Source: Tannerella sp. (GTDB lineage Bacteria; Bacteroidota; Bacteroidia; Bacteroidales; Tannerellaceae). Taken from it: a DNA stretch of 37,888 bases. Position numbers and translations under genes: made by a program. Shown piece after piece: positions 19,616 to 29,545 of the stretch; the first letter of the stretch is position 1; each line of letters starts with the position of its first letter. The stretch covers positions 1 to 37,888 of the forward strand of contig JAISEJ010000029.1 of NCBI GenBank assembly GCA_031264155.1. The letters run 5' to 3'. The notes under the pieces are model-generated. The model worked only from the letters and a program-made list of their open reading frames with translations. It made no database searches and was not told where the DNA came from.

Positions 19616-19660
19616 TATTCTCTCTCCCTCTAAATTTTTTAATTAAACCTTATTATCGCC

Positions 19661-20140
19661 CTACAAAGAATCCGCACCCGTGACATTTACGACTGTGTCA
19701 TCAATGTCGACAGGCTCCTTTTCTTCCGAGATACTGACAATTTCATCGACCACATATCGTGAATATCCGCGCCAGGGTATCGCACCGAAGTATTCCGTAT
19801 AATGAAGTTCCACCGTCTTGCCTCCGGCGTGCATCAGTTTTTCGGCAATATTTTTTTTAGCTACGGAAAAAACAAATTCGTTTGACTGAACGCCTCCCGA
19901 TTCGGAAGACCTGATTCCCGACTGAATCAATTTTCCTTCATAGGTTTTAAAAATTAAGCCTTTATAAACGACATAGTTAAGCTTACCGGATTTAACCCCC
20001 TCGGCATAAGGATAATAATATCGAACCGCGCCCCAGATAACAAGTCCCGAAAACGCTACAAGAAAGATCACATTTCTTATTTTACGCCAGTGACGTCCTT
20101 TCTTGCGTATGACGTCCGTATGTTCCAATAAAGATTCCAT
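19661..20140 (-). CDS. Conserved single-pass membrane protein of unknown function
   Basis: 159 aa; basic N-terminus and one TM (VIFLVAFSGLVIWGAVRYYY); 3 bp downstream of the C1 peptidase gene. Confidence 0.65.
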   Translation of the reverse strand: MESLLEHTDVIRKKGRHWRKIRNVIFLVAFSGLVIWGAVRYYYPYAEGVKSGKLNYVVYKGLIFKTYEGKLIQSGIRSSESGGVQSNEFVFSVAKKNIAEKLMHAGGKTVELHYTEYFGAIPWRGYSRYVVDEIVSISEEKEPVDIDDTVVNVTGADSL

Positions 20141-20143
20141 ATT

Positions 20144-21331
20144 TTATTTGAGACCTAATTTATTCTTTATAGAGGCTGGAATCGCATCTTTATGAACGAC
20201 AATACTCATGGTTTTATAGGCTACATAAGCCTTGGATGCATACCACGTACCTTTGTATTCATTATCCGTACCCCATGAATTTTTGACCATATAAAATTTC
20301 TTTCCCGTCCGGTCTTCTGCAATACCGTAGATCAGCATACCGTGATCATCCGTCGTTTCATAGTTATCATACGCTTCCTGACGCATCTCAGGCGTTATTT
20401 CCAGCTCTTTACATGGTTTTTTAATCAATTCCCGGATTTTTTTATCTTTCTCCGAACGGTCCAGTCCGACCCATTGGTCCTGATCCGAACCATTGGTTTC
20501 CATATATTCGATATCCGGTATTACACTAATGCCATCCCGCGTAAAACCTCTTTCACTCACATCGGTTGCCCACGCTACCGTATAACCGCTATTTACGGCA
20601 TAGTCGAAAATCTGCATCAATTCATCAAGAGGCAGGTTACAGGAATGTGCCCAACGCCAGTTATCCTGTATTTCAAGAGCAAAAGAAGAATAAAACGGCT
20701 CGTGGGTAAACGAAGTCAAAGACACATAATCGTCAAAGTTAAGCCCTAACGATTTACCGAAACTTTCGGGTGTATATTCCTTACCCTTATAGGTGAATTT
20801 TTCGGGTATTTCTCCGAGATAAGAATCAATGATAGCCTGGTGAGCCGTTTTCCATACCGGTGTAAGTTTTTTATTCGGATTGGAAACGATTGATTTCAAA
20901 AAAGCAAACGAAGACTGTTCCATTTCTCCGTGAACATGTATCGTATCTCCGTACTTAAGTCCGTCGTATACTTCCCGCGGGATGCTCCCGTAGTGCTTGA
21001 AGGCATACAAAACATCTTCAAACGAGCCGCCCTGCGCATAATTAAGAAATCCATGCAGACGAACATACTTGTCCGCTTTGTCGATATACGATTTATTCAC
21101 GACAAACATCTCCGATAAATCATACTCGCCTTTTCCCGTACGGAGTAACTCCGCTTCGATTAAACCCACTCCTGAAAAAGACCAGCATGTACCCGAACGG
21201 CTCTGATTTTTAACCGGCGTGATTTTTAACTCTTTGACCGTAGTAAACTCATATCCGCCACCATTCCCTTGAGCTTTTACGGATATGAAACTGCATAACA
21301 GCAATATTCCGATAATAATTTCTCTATACAT
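20144..21331 (-). CDS. Exported papain-fold C1 peptidase (aminopeptidase C / bleomycin hydrolase-like)
   Basis: Signal peptide; 'NQSRSGTCWSFSGVGLIEAELLRTG' (catalytic Cys), 'DDHGMLIYGIA' (His), 'MVKNSWGTDNEYKGTWYAS' (Asn). Confidence 0.92.
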   Translation of the reverse strand: MYREIIIGILLLCSFISVKAQGNGGGYEFTTVKELKITPVKNQSRSGTCWSFSGVGLIEAELLRTGKGEYDLSEMFVVNKSYIDKADKYVRLHGFLNYAQGGSFEDVLYAFKHYGSIPREVYDGLKYGDTIHVHGEMEQSSFAFLKSIVSNPNKKLTPVWKTAHQAIIDSYLGEIPEKFTYKGKEYTPESFGKSLGLNFDDYVSLTSFTHEPFYSSFALEIQDNWRWAHSCNLPLDELMQIFDYAVNSGYTVAWATDVSERGFTRDGISVIPDIEYMETNGSDQDQWVGLDRSEKDKKIRELIKKPCKELEITPEMRQEAYDNYETTDDHGMLIYGIAEDRTGKKFYMVKNSWGTDNEYKGTWYASKAYVAYKTMSIVVHKDAIPASIKNKLGLK

Positions 21332-21366
21332 ATTATTTATACTTTAAATTTATCTGCTTATGGATG

Positions 21367-21374
21367 CAAAGATA
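21367..21374 (-). promoter_or_regulatory. Putative -7 element (TATCTTTG) for the C1 peptidase operon
   Basis: CAAAGATA on + strand = TATCTTTG on - strand, 36 bp upstream of the ATG; no clear -33 TTG seen. Confidence 0.4.
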
Positions 21375-21485
21375 AGATTATAAAAGCAGATTACAGCAGA
21401 TTTAGAAAAATAAAATCTAAAATAAACATTAAGACGTTGTTTTCAAAAAAATATATCGTATATAAGCAACAAATAATTAATTTAT

Positions 21486-21516
21486 TTTGTACTCTTTACG
21501 GTTTATATTATATTTG
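21486..21516 (+). promoter_or_regulatory. Putative Bacteroidetes-type promoter for proC
   Basis: TTTG (21486-21489) - 19 bp - TATATTTG (21509-21516), 24 bp before ATG 21540. Confidence 0.6.
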
Positions 21517-21539
21517 CAGGCATTTTAAAATAATAATCA

Positions 21540-22331
21540 ATGAAAATAGCAATTATAGGCGCCGGAAATATAGGAAGCGCTATTGCGCGCGTGTTAGGAA
21601 ACAGTCATATTGTCAGACCTTCGGATATTTATTGCTCCGATCAATCGACGGAAGCATTAAATAAAATAAATAAGGTAAACAAAGACATCCACATTACGAC
21701 AGACAACATCAAAATCGTCAAAGATGCGGACATTGTCATCGTTGCGGTAAAACCGTGGATCATCGAATCCGTCATCATGGAAATAAAATCTTTCATGTCT
21801 TATAAAAAACAAATATTTGTATCCATAGCCGCAGGCGTTGATTTCGTCGCATTGTGCAAATATCTGAAAAAAGACGATGACGAACTGCCTGCTATTTTCA
21901 GAATCATACCCAATACGGCTATTGAAGTAAAAGAAAGTGTAAACATGGTTTCCGTATATAATGCAACACCGGAACAGACCGATACAATTAAAAAGATATT
22001 CGACGAATTGGGATTAACCTTGATTATTGAGGAACGTTTCATAAATGCAGGCACAGCCCTTGCATCGTGCGGTATAGCTTATGCTTTCAGATATATAAGA
22101 GCGTCTATCGAAGGAGCGATAGAACTCGGACTAAGCCCTAAACTGGCAAAAATCATGGAAATGCAGACGCTTAAAGGCGCCATCGCTTTGCTTGAGACAA
22201 ACAATAGCCACCCGGAGGTCGAAATTGATAAGGTAACAACTCCCGGGGGAATTACAATTAAAGGATTAAACGCAATGGAAGAAGCCGGATTCACAACTGC
22301 CGTAATAAAGGGCCTTAAAGCATCCATGTAA
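21540..22331 (+). CDS. proC: Pyrroline-5-carboxylate reductase
   Basis: 'KIAIIGAGNIGSAIARVL', 'DIVIVAVKPW', 'FVSIAAGVDF', 'IIPNTAIEVKESVNMVS', 'VTTPGGITIKGLNAMEEAGFTTAVIKGLKAS'. Confidence 0.93.
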   Translation: MKIAIIGAGNIGSAIARVLGNSHIVRPSDIYCSDQSTEALNKINKVNKDIHITTDNIKIVKDADIVIVAVKPWIIESVIMEIKSFMSYKKQIFVSIAAGVDFVALCKYLKKDDDELPAIFRIIPNTAIEVKESVNMVSVYNATPEQTDTIKKIFDELGLTLIIEERFINAGTALASCGIAYAFRYIRASIEGAIELGLSPKLAKIMEMQTLKGAIALLETNNSHPEVEIDKVTTPGGITIKGLNAMEEAGFTTAVIKGLKASM

Positions 22332-22412
22332 ACGCTAATAAAAGCCAAAAAGCAATAAATCATTAAACGTTTCTCCCTTTTCGCTGTCTATTCCACAAAA
22401 ATATCAGTTTTT

Positions 22413-25280
22413 ATGGAAAAGAGAAATATTTTGGTTTTAATAGGCATTAGTTTTTGTTTTTTTACCTTATTATCACTGCCTGTGAAGGCACAACAAGATA
22501 AAGTGGAAATAAAAGGAACAATCGTTGAGAAGCAAAGTCAGGAACCGATCGAAGCGGCAACCATCCGATTGTTGTCCGAAAGAGACAGCACAATGAAAGC
22601 CGGTGTTGCAAGCGGTAAAGACGGACAGTTTTCCATGAGGAACATTGTGCCGGGAACTTACCTGCTCCATATTACCTATATCGGATTCGACCCGGTATAC
22701 CAACCTTTAAGAATCACAGGCCGTTCGGAAACCATAACTGTAGGCAAGATAGAAATGGACGAAAACAGCGTACTTCTCGGCGAAGCGGTTGTTACGGCCA
22801 AAGCGGTTGAAGTCACCGTCAAGGGAGATACGGTCGAATACAACGCCGATTCGTATAAAGTAACGGAAGGCTCCATGCTCGAAGATTTGCTGAAGAAAAT
22901 GCCCGGCGTTGAAGTAGGAAGCGACGGTGCCGTAACGATCAACGGAAAACAAATAAAGAAAGTATTGGTCGACGGAAAAGAATTTTTCTCGGACGACCCG
23001 AAAGTAGCCGCCAAAAATCTGCCCGCAAAAATGGTCGAAAAAGTCCAGACTTATGACCGGAGAAGCGACATGGCGATGATGACCGGTTTTGACGATGGCG
23101 ACGAAGAAGCCGTCATCAATCTTACCGTCAGGCCCGGTATGAAAGAAGGTTGGTTCGGAAACGCTTTTGCCGGGTACGGCAGCAAGGATCGCTATGAAGG
23201 CAACTTTATGGTAAACAGATTCTTAAACAACGATCAGTTCTCGCTCATCGGAGGCGCAAACAATACCAACAACATGGGATTCTCAGACCTTGCATCAACG
23301 ATGTTCAGCGGCATGGGCGGCGGCGGACGACAAGGTATGGGCGGCTTCGGCGCCGGAAACGGTATTACCCAATCCGGTAATATCGGTACTAATTTCAGCA
23401 AGGAATTCAGTCCGAAACTTACGCTCGGAGGAAACATACGCTATTCTCATTCCGATAACAATGCCGAAAGTGAAAACGAAACGGAAAATATGCTCCCGTC
23501 CGGTAACACTTATGATTTCGACAAATCAAAATCAAATACGGTAAATGACAACATCGGAATCAATCTGCGCATGACATGGAACCCCGACACGTTAACACAA
23601 ATCATTTTCAGACCTGATTTTTCTTACAGCAAAACAAATCAGAACGAGATGAGCGATTCCTATACGCTGAATAGCGGATCGGATTCGGTGAATACGGTAA
23701 CATCCGACGCCCATTCGGAAGGAAACGGATATAACGCTCTGGGAAGGCTGGAGGCAAGCCGCAAACTCAACAGCAAAGGGCGCGTATTAAGCGTCTCTCT
23801 GTCGGCAGGAACCGACAATACCAAAAATGACAGTTACAATTATTCATTTACCAAGTATTTCCTGTCGCCGGACCTCACGGACGATCTGATAGATCAACAG
23901 ATTAATTATGATAATTCCTCTTATAACTACCGTGGATTTGTTTCATGGGTTGAACCTGTCGGACGAAACAATTTTGTTCAACTGGCTTACAGTTACAGCG
24001 CCAACAAACGCGAAGCGCTGAAAAATGCGTTTACTCCCGATAATAACGGCAATTATAATGTGCTTGATTCGACATACAGCCAAAGTTCCCGTAACGAATC
24101 GGCAGACCAGCGTGCAAGCATCGCATTCAAAGCCCAGCGCAGTAAATATAACTATACCATAGGTTTCAATGTCGACCCGTCGTATGCGAAAACTGAAACG
24201 TTTGTCGGCGACGCAGTCATTTATTCATCAAGCCGTAACGTCGTAAATTATTCCCCAACCATACAATTCAATTACCTCCCAAGGCGGGAACGGAATCTCC
24301 GGGTTGACTATGAAGGCCAGACAACGCATCCGACAATGAGACAACTACAACCGGTAGAAGACGTATCCGACCCGCTGAATACGACTATCGGAAATCCGGA
24401 TCTCAAGCCGATATACACAAATAACCTGCGCATCCGTTTTCAGAATTTCATGCCCGAAAAACAAACGGCCTTCATGATTTTTGCAAATGCCGGTTACATA
24501 ATAAACGACGTCGTGAACTATACTACCAACGACCCGAATACAGGTAAAAGGTATACCACCTATAAAAACATCAACGGTAATTACAATGGTAATGCACGCA
24601 TGATGTTAAATACGCCTCTCAAGAACAAAAAATTTTCCATAAACAACATGGCCTTTTTAATGTATTCAAATACAAACAGCTATATAAATATGGAAAAAAA
24701 TACGAACAAAGGATTTCAACTTCAGGATCGTCCCGCAATCAATTACCGTTCCGATTACGCCGATTTCGGACTGAACGGGAATATTTCGTACAGGCGTACA
24801 AGAAATTCACTGGAAGGACAGACTGACCTGAATACATACAATTACGGGGGCGGAGCCGACGCTGTTCTTTATCTGCCTTACGAATTTAAAATAGAGAGCG
24901 ACATCACATATTCTACAAACGCAGGCTATTCCGACGGATATGAACAAAATGAATGGTTATGGAATGCCTCTTTCTCAAAAAGTTTCCTCAAAGGAAACGC
25001 TGCTACTTTGCGCCTCAAAATATACGACATATTACAACAGCGCAGTAATATTTCATATACATCCACCTCCGGCTATACGCGCTATTCGGAATATAATACG
25101 CTAAACAGCTATTTTATGTTCCATTTCATCTATCGTTTCAGTATATTCAAAGGTGGAGCAGGCATGTCCGACATGCGACGCGGACCGGGTAGACCCGGAG
25201 GTCCCGGTGGCGGACCGTACGGACCAGGGCCAGGCGGACAGGGTGGAGGACCGGTAGTAGTATTTGGCGGACCAGGCTAA
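22413..25280 (+). CDS. Outer-membrane beta-barrel protein with carboxypeptidase-regulatory-like N-terminal domain (TonB-receptor-related, OMP_b-brl_3 type)
   Basis: Signal peptide; 'GTIVEKQSQEPIEAATIRLLSERDSTMKAGVASGKDGQFSMRNIVPGTYLLHITYIGF'; plug-like 'LLKKMPGVEVGSDGAVTINGKQIKKVLVDGKEFFSDDPKVAAKNLPAKMVEKVQTYDR'; barrel; Gly/Pro-rich C-terminal tail. Confidence 0.92.
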   Translation: MEKRNILVLIGISFCFFTLLSLPVKAQQDKVEIKGTIVEKQSQEPIEAATIRLLSERDSTMKAGVASGKDGQFSMRNIVPGTYLLHITYIGFDPVYQPLRITGRSETITVGKIEMDENSVLLGEAVVTAKAVEVTVKGDTVEYNADSYKVTEGSMLEDLLKKMPGVEVGSDGAVTINGKQIKKVLVDGKEFFSDDPKVAAKNLPAKMVEKVQTYDRRSDMAMMTGFDDGDEEAVINLTVRPGMKEGWFGNAFAGYGSKDRYEGNFMVNRFLNNDQFSLIGGANNTNNMGFSDLASTMFSGMGGGGRQGMGGFGAGNGITQSGNIGTNFSKEFSPKLTLGGNIRYSHSDNNAESENETENMLPSGNTYDFDKSKSNTVNDNIGINLRMTWNPDTLTQIIFRPDFSYSKTNQNEMSDSYTLNSGSDSVNTVTSDAHSEGNGYNALGRLEASRKLNSKGRVLSVSLSAGTDNTKNDSYNYSFTKYFLSPDLTDDLIDQQINYDNSSYNYRGFVSWVEPVGRNNFVQLAYSYSANKREALKNAFTPDNNGNYNVLDSTYSQSSRNESADQRASIAFKAQRSKYNYTIGFNVDPSYAKTETFVGDAVIYSSSRNVVNYSPTIQFNYLPRRERNLRVDYEGQTTHPTMRQLQPVEDVSDPLNTTIGNPDLKPIYTNNLRIRFQNFMPEKQTAFMIFANAGYIINDVVNYTTNDPNTGKRYTTYKNINGNYNGNARMMLNTPLKNKKFSINNMAFLMYSNTNSYINMEKNTNKGFQLQDRPAINYRSDYADFGLNGNISYRRTRNSLEGQTDLNTYNYGGGADAVLYLPYEFKIESDITYSTNAGYSDGYEQNEWLWNASFSKSFLKGNAATLRLKIYDILQQRSNISYTSTSGYTRYSEYNTLNSYFMFHFIYRFSIFKGGAGMSDMRRGPGRPGGPGGGPYGPGPGGQGGGPVVVFGGPG

Positions 25281-25638
25281 CCGGAAATATGTTATGCAAT
25301 ATGATATACGATGGAATGGAGAACGAACGCGGGAACATGCTTGGCAATCAATGGTTTCATGCATTTTCATCCCGTGTCCTCCCTCTCTCCTCAAAAAAGC
25401 AGCCTTTTCACTTCGCTCCGGATTGCACGGAATTACTCACGCGAAATACTTTCCGGCATTGGTAACGTGGAAGGAAATTGCAATAAAATACTATTATCGG
25501 TTGATAAATAGTATTTTACATTTCAATATAACACCTCTGCGAATGCTTTTGTTATTACATAAGACGCGTTTTTTTGTTAAAAATTATTACTGAGAAGCAA
25601 AATAATATTATTAAGCTAAAGGTTCTATTTTTTTTATT

Positions 25639-25646
25639 TATATTTG
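25639..25646 (+). promoter_or_regulatory. Putative -7 element (TATATTTG) for the Gfo/Idh gene
   Basis: TATATTTG about 79 bp before ATG 25725; -33 box not evident. Confidence 0.35.
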
Positions 25647-25724
25647 CATGGTTTTGCGAAGCAGATATGTTTTACTTTAGGAACTTATTTACATTTAAAT
25701 ACTAATTATAAAAACATCATTACA

Positions 25725-27200
25725 ATGACAAACATTTCAAGAAGAAACTTCCTTCAGAGAAGTGCGGCAGCAGCAGCGGCTTTTACTGTTGCGCCGAGTT
25801 CTATTTTAGGTAAAAGCCATGGATACACAGCTCCGACAGACAAGTTAAATATTGCCAGCGTCGGTATTGGAGGTATGGGTAACAGTAACCTCAAAGCTGT
25901 AGAAGGTACTGAAAACATCGTTGCGCTTTGCGACGTTGACTGGAAATACTCGAAGCCGGTTTTCGACCGTTTGAGTAACGCTAAGAAATATAAGGATTTT
26001 CGCAAAATGTACGACGAAATCGGTAAGGATATTGATGCGGTTATTGTAGCCACGGCAGACCATACACACGCGATCATTGCTGCGGACGCCATGACATTGG
26101 GGAAACATGTTTATGTTCAAAAACCGTTAACTCACACGGTATACGAATCCCGTTTATTAACCAAACTTGCGGCTAAACATAAAGTCGCTACCCAGATGGG
26201 TAATCAGGGGGCATCGGGCGAAGGCGTTAATCTTATTTGCGAATGGATCTGGAACGGTGAAATCGGAGAAATCAAAAAAGTCGAATGTGCGACCGACCGT
26301 CCAATCTGGCCGCAGGGATTAAATACGCCGGAAAAAGCGGACAAAGTTCCTTCTACTTTAGACTGGGACTTATTTACCGGTCCTGCAGCCGTGAGGCCGT
26401 TTAATAACATTTATCATCCCTGGAATTGGCGTGGCTGGTGGCCGTATGGCACAGGCGCCCTGGGCGACATGGCCTGCCATATCATGCACCCGGTCTTTAA
26501 AGCGCTGAAACTTGGATATCCGACAAAAGCCCAGGGATCTTCCACCTTATTGCTTAACGACTGCGCTCCCCAGGCCCAACACGTCAAACTGACATTCCCG
26601 GCGCGTGACAACATGGCGAAAGTATCTATGCCGGAAGTTGAAGTACACTGGTACGACGGAGGCATGATGCCTGATCGTCCGGAAGGATTCCCACAGGGAA
26701 AACAACTGATGGGCAGTGGTGGTGGATTATGCATCTTCCACGGAACAAAAGACACATTGATTTGCGGATGTTACGGGGTGAATCCATGGTTACTGTCCGG
26801 ACGTAAACCAGATGTGCCGAAAGTATGTCGTCGCGTGCCGGGCGGCAAGCACGAAATGGACTGGGTACGCGCCTGTAAAGAAAGTCCCGCAAACCGTGTG
26901 GAAACATCCTCTAATTTCTCAGAAGCAGGACCTTTCAACGAAATGGTTGTTATGGGCGTATTGGCTGTTCGTTTAAAAGACCTGCACAAAGAATTGTTCT
27001 GGGATGGTCCGAATATGAAGTTTACAAATATCGGAGCCGAGGAAACTGTCAAAACAGTTATCAAAGATGGATTTACAATCCATGACGGTCACCCCAGTTT
27101 CGATAAAACATGGACAGACCCGGTCAATGCACAGGAATTTGCTGCCGAACTGATCAATCACAAATATCGTGACGGCTGGAAACTGCCTGATATGCCATAA
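25725..27200 (+). CDS. Tat-exported Gfo/Idh/MocA-family oxidoreductase
   Basis: Twin-arginine signal 'SRRNFLQRSAAAAAAFTVAPSSILG', Rossmann 'LNIASVGIGGMGNSNLKAV', 'DAVIVATADHTHAIIAADAMTLGKHVYVQKPLTHTVYES'; ATG 25725 preferred over track start 25644. Confidence 0.92.
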   Translation: MTNISRRNFLQRSAAAAAAFTVAPSSILGKSHGYTAPTDKLNIASVGIGGMGNSNLKAVEGTENIVALCDVDWKYSKPVFDRLSNAKKYKDFRKMYDEIGKDIDAVIVATADHTHAIIAADAMTLGKHVYVQKPLTHTVYESRLLTKLAAKHKVATQMGNQGASGEGVNLICEWIWNGEIGEIKKVECATDRPIWPQGLNTPEKADKVPSTLDWDLFTGPAAVRPFNNIYHPWNWRGWWPYGTGALGDMACHIMHPVFKALKLGYPTKAQGSSTLLLNDCAPQAQHVKLTFPARDNMAKVSMPEVEVHWYDGGMMPDRPEGFPQGKQLMGSGGGLCIFHGTKDTLICGCYGVNPWLLSGRKPDVPKVCRRVPGGKHEMDWVRACKESPANRVETSSNFSEAGPFNEMVVMGVLAVRLKDLHKELFWDGPNMKFTNIGAEETVKTVIKDGFTIHDGHPSFDKTWTDPVNAQEFAAELINHKYRDGWKLPDMP

Positions 27201-27209
27201 AAAAATGAA

Positions 27210-27250
27210 AAAGAAACGGGTGTCAAAAAAATGCCCGTTTCTTTGTCTTA
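27210..27250 (+). terminator. Putative terminator or attenuating hairpin between the Gfo/Idh and DUF1080 genes
   Basis: AAAGAAACGGG (27210-27220) ... CCCGTTTCTTT (27234-27244), 11-bp perfect stem. Confidence 0.6.
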
Positions 27251-27271
27251 ATCCCCTAAATAAATAATTAT

Positions 27272-28189
27272 ATGAAGAAAGTAGTATTATTAGCAAGTAT
27301 TATTGTATTCACAGGAAGTTTGGCTTCTTGCGGAGGCAGCAAAAAAAGCGAAAAAGCAGCAGAAGAACAGGCTGCAACCATTGAAGAAAAAGCAGCGGTT
27401 GATCCGAAATTAGTTGCAGAAGGTTCTTATGAGAAATTAATCCCGGCCACCGACGAAAGTCCGGCATACGTATTGATTGATAAGCCTCAAGTTAACCTGG
27501 AAGATTTCCCGAAAGATAAAGATGGTTACTATGTTATTTTTGACGGATCGTCTTTTAACGGCTGGAGAGGTTATAATAAAGACGAAGTCCCCGAAAGATG
27601 GACAATTGACGATGGTTCCATGAAATTCACGGGTTCCGGTATCGGTGAAGCACAGGAAAAAGATGGCGGTGATATTATTTTCGCTCACAAATTCAAAAAT
27701 TTCGAATTGACTTTTGACTGGAAAGTAGCTAAAGGATCCAATTCGGGAGTTCTCTATCTGGCGCAGGAAATTAAAGGAGAACCTATATGGATATCCTCGC
27801 CTGAATACCAGATATTAGACAATGCAAACCATGAGGATGCCAAGGCTGGAGAAGACGGTAATCGTCAGTCCGCTTCTTTATATGACATGATTCCAGCCAA
27901 GCCGCAGAATGCCAAGCCGTTTGACGAATGGAACACCGGTTCTATAACCATATATAAAGGAACCGTTTTCCATAAACAAAACGGAAAAACAGTTGTGGAA
28001 TATCATTTGTGGACGCCTAAATGGAAGGAACTCATTGCAAACAGCAAATTCAATCCGAAAGGTGAATTTCCGTTAGCTTACGGATTATTGACCAATTTAG
28101 GAGGACCTAACCATGAAGGTTATATCGGATTTCAGGATCATAGCGACGATGTATGGTTTAAAAATGTCAGAGTTAAAATCTTAGATTAA
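27272..28189 (+). CDS. DUF1080 (3-keto-disaccharide hydrolase-like) lipoprotein
   Basis: Lipobox 'GSLASCGG'; 'YYVIFDGSSFNGWRGYNKDEVPERWTIDDGSMKF', 'FELTFDWKVAKGSNSGVLYLAQE', 'EYQILDN', 'GYIGFQDHSDDVWFKNVRVKIL'. Confidence 0.92.
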   Translation: MKKVVLLASIIVFTGSLASCGGSKKSEKAAEEQAATIEEKAAVDPKLVAEGSYEKLIPATDESPAYVLIDKPQVNLEDFPKDKDGYYVIFDGSSFNGWRGYNKDEVPERWTIDDGSMKFTGSGIGEAQEKDGGDIIFAHKFKNFELTFDWKVAKGSNSGVLYLAQEIKGEPIWISSPEYQILDNANHEDAKAGEDGNRQSASLYDMIPAKPQNAKPFDEWNTGSITIYKGTVFHKQNGKTVVEYHLWTPKWKELIANSKFNPKGEFPLAYGLLTNLGGPNHEGYIGFQDHSDDVWFKNVRVKILD

Positions 28190-28231
28190 AACGATACTTT
28201 TTCATAAACTTTAAATTTGAATAATTACCAG

Positions 28232-28268
28232 TCCGAAGCAGGGAGTGTTTCCTCGCTTCGGATTTTTT
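28232..28268 (+). terminator. Rho-independent terminator after the DUF1080 gene
   Basis: TCCGAAGC (28232-28239) ... GCTTCGGA (28255-28262) then TTTTTT. Confidence 0.8.
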
Positions 28269-28324
28269 AAATGCCTGCACGATTTATCCCAAACTCAAAT
28301 CAAATCTTCAAAAAACAATACGAT

Positions 28325-29545
28325 ATGTCAACGCTATCTCATACTCTCGCGAACGGTCTTCGTATCATTCATCTGCCGACGGATTCCCCTGTTGCATACT
28401 GCGGTTTTGCCGTAAACGCCGGAGCGCGCGACGAAAATCCGAATGAGGCCGGATTGGCTCATTTTGTGGAACATGCATTATTTAAGGGGACCGTCAGACG
28501 TAAAGCGCGGCACATCCTGAACCGTATGGAGAATGTAGGCGGAGACTTGAATGCATACACGTCAAAGGAAGAAACGTTTATCTATTCCATATTTATGGAG
28601 AAAGATTTCGAAAGGGCGGCAGAACTGATGTCGGATTTGATTATCAATTCACAGTTTCCTGAAAATGAACTGGACAAGGAACGCGAAATTATTATTGACG
28701 AGATCCTGTCTTATGAAGATTCGCCCTCGGAGCTTATCTTCGATGATTTTGAAAATTTACTTTTCGACGGTCATCCGTTAGGTCATCATATATTAGGCAA
28801 CAAACATTCCTTAACTTTATTCGGCCCCGCATCAGGGTTTTCGTTTTTAAAACGCTTTTACACGGCCGGCAACATGGTCTTTTTCTCCATGTCAAAAACG
28901 GATTTCAAATACATAAAGAAAATCGCCGGAAAGCACTTTGCCGCCATACCTCCTCACGAGCCGACGACCGGCAGGGCAAAACCCTTTGATATAAAGCCGC
29001 AACAAATAGAGAAAAAGAAAACGACCCACTTATCCCACATCATAACAGGCGGACGTACATACAATATGTTCGATGAACGGAGATACCCGTTATTCCTTCT
29101 TAACAACATACTGGGAGGACCGGGAATGAACAGTCGACTGAATATCAGCCTGAGAGAAAAGCACGGACTTGTCTATAACGTGGAATCCAATATCACTTCA
29201 TATACCGATACCGGCGTATTTTCGATCTATTTCGGTACGGATCCGAAAAACAGGGAACATGCCATAAGCCTCGTCGAAAAGGAATTAACCGCTTTACGCA
29301 CAAAAAAACTTTCCGGCCTGCAATTAACGGCAGCAAAAAAACAGGCAATCGGACAACTTGGCATAGCAAGCGATCACAGGGAAAGCCTGTTTCTTGACAT
29401 CGGAAAATCATTCCTTCATTACAATTGTTATGAAACGCTTCCCGATGTATTCCGCAAAATAGAAAATATTACATCGGAACAAATATTGGAAGCGGCAAAC
29501 GAAGTTTTATGTCCCGAAAAAATGTTCCGGTTGATTTACGAATAA
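28325..29545 (+). CDS. M16 family (insulinase-like) zinc peptidase
   Basis: 'ANGLRIIHL', HxxEH 'HFVEHALFKGT', 'GGDLNAYTSKEETFIYS', 'LREKHGLVYNVESNITSYTDTGVFSIYFGTD'; likely start MSTLSHTLANG at 28325. Confidence 0.93.
   Translation: MSTLSHTLANGLRIIHLPTDSPVAYCGFAVNAGARDENPNEAGLAHFVEHALFKGTVRRKARHILNRMENVGGDLNAYTSKEETFIYSIFMEKDFERAAELMSDLIINSQFPENELDKEREIIIDEILSYEDSPSELIFDDFENLLFDGHPLGHHILGNKHSLTLFGPASGFSFLKRFYTAGNMVFFSMSKTDFKYIKKIAGKHFAAIPPHEPTTGRAKPFDIKPQQIEKKKTTHLSHIITGGRTYNMFDERRYPLFLLNNILGGPGMNSRLNISLREKHGLVYNVESNITSYTDTGVFSIYFGTDPKNREHAISLVEKELTALRTKKLSGLQLTAAKKQAIGQLGIASDHRESLFLDIGKSFLHYNCYETLPDVFRKIENITSEQILEAANEVLCPEKMFRLIYE

Noticed and set aside
25281-25640. Small ORFs between the OMP gene and the Gfo/Idh gene
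   Set aside because: Short, overlapping, no recognisable motif or start context.
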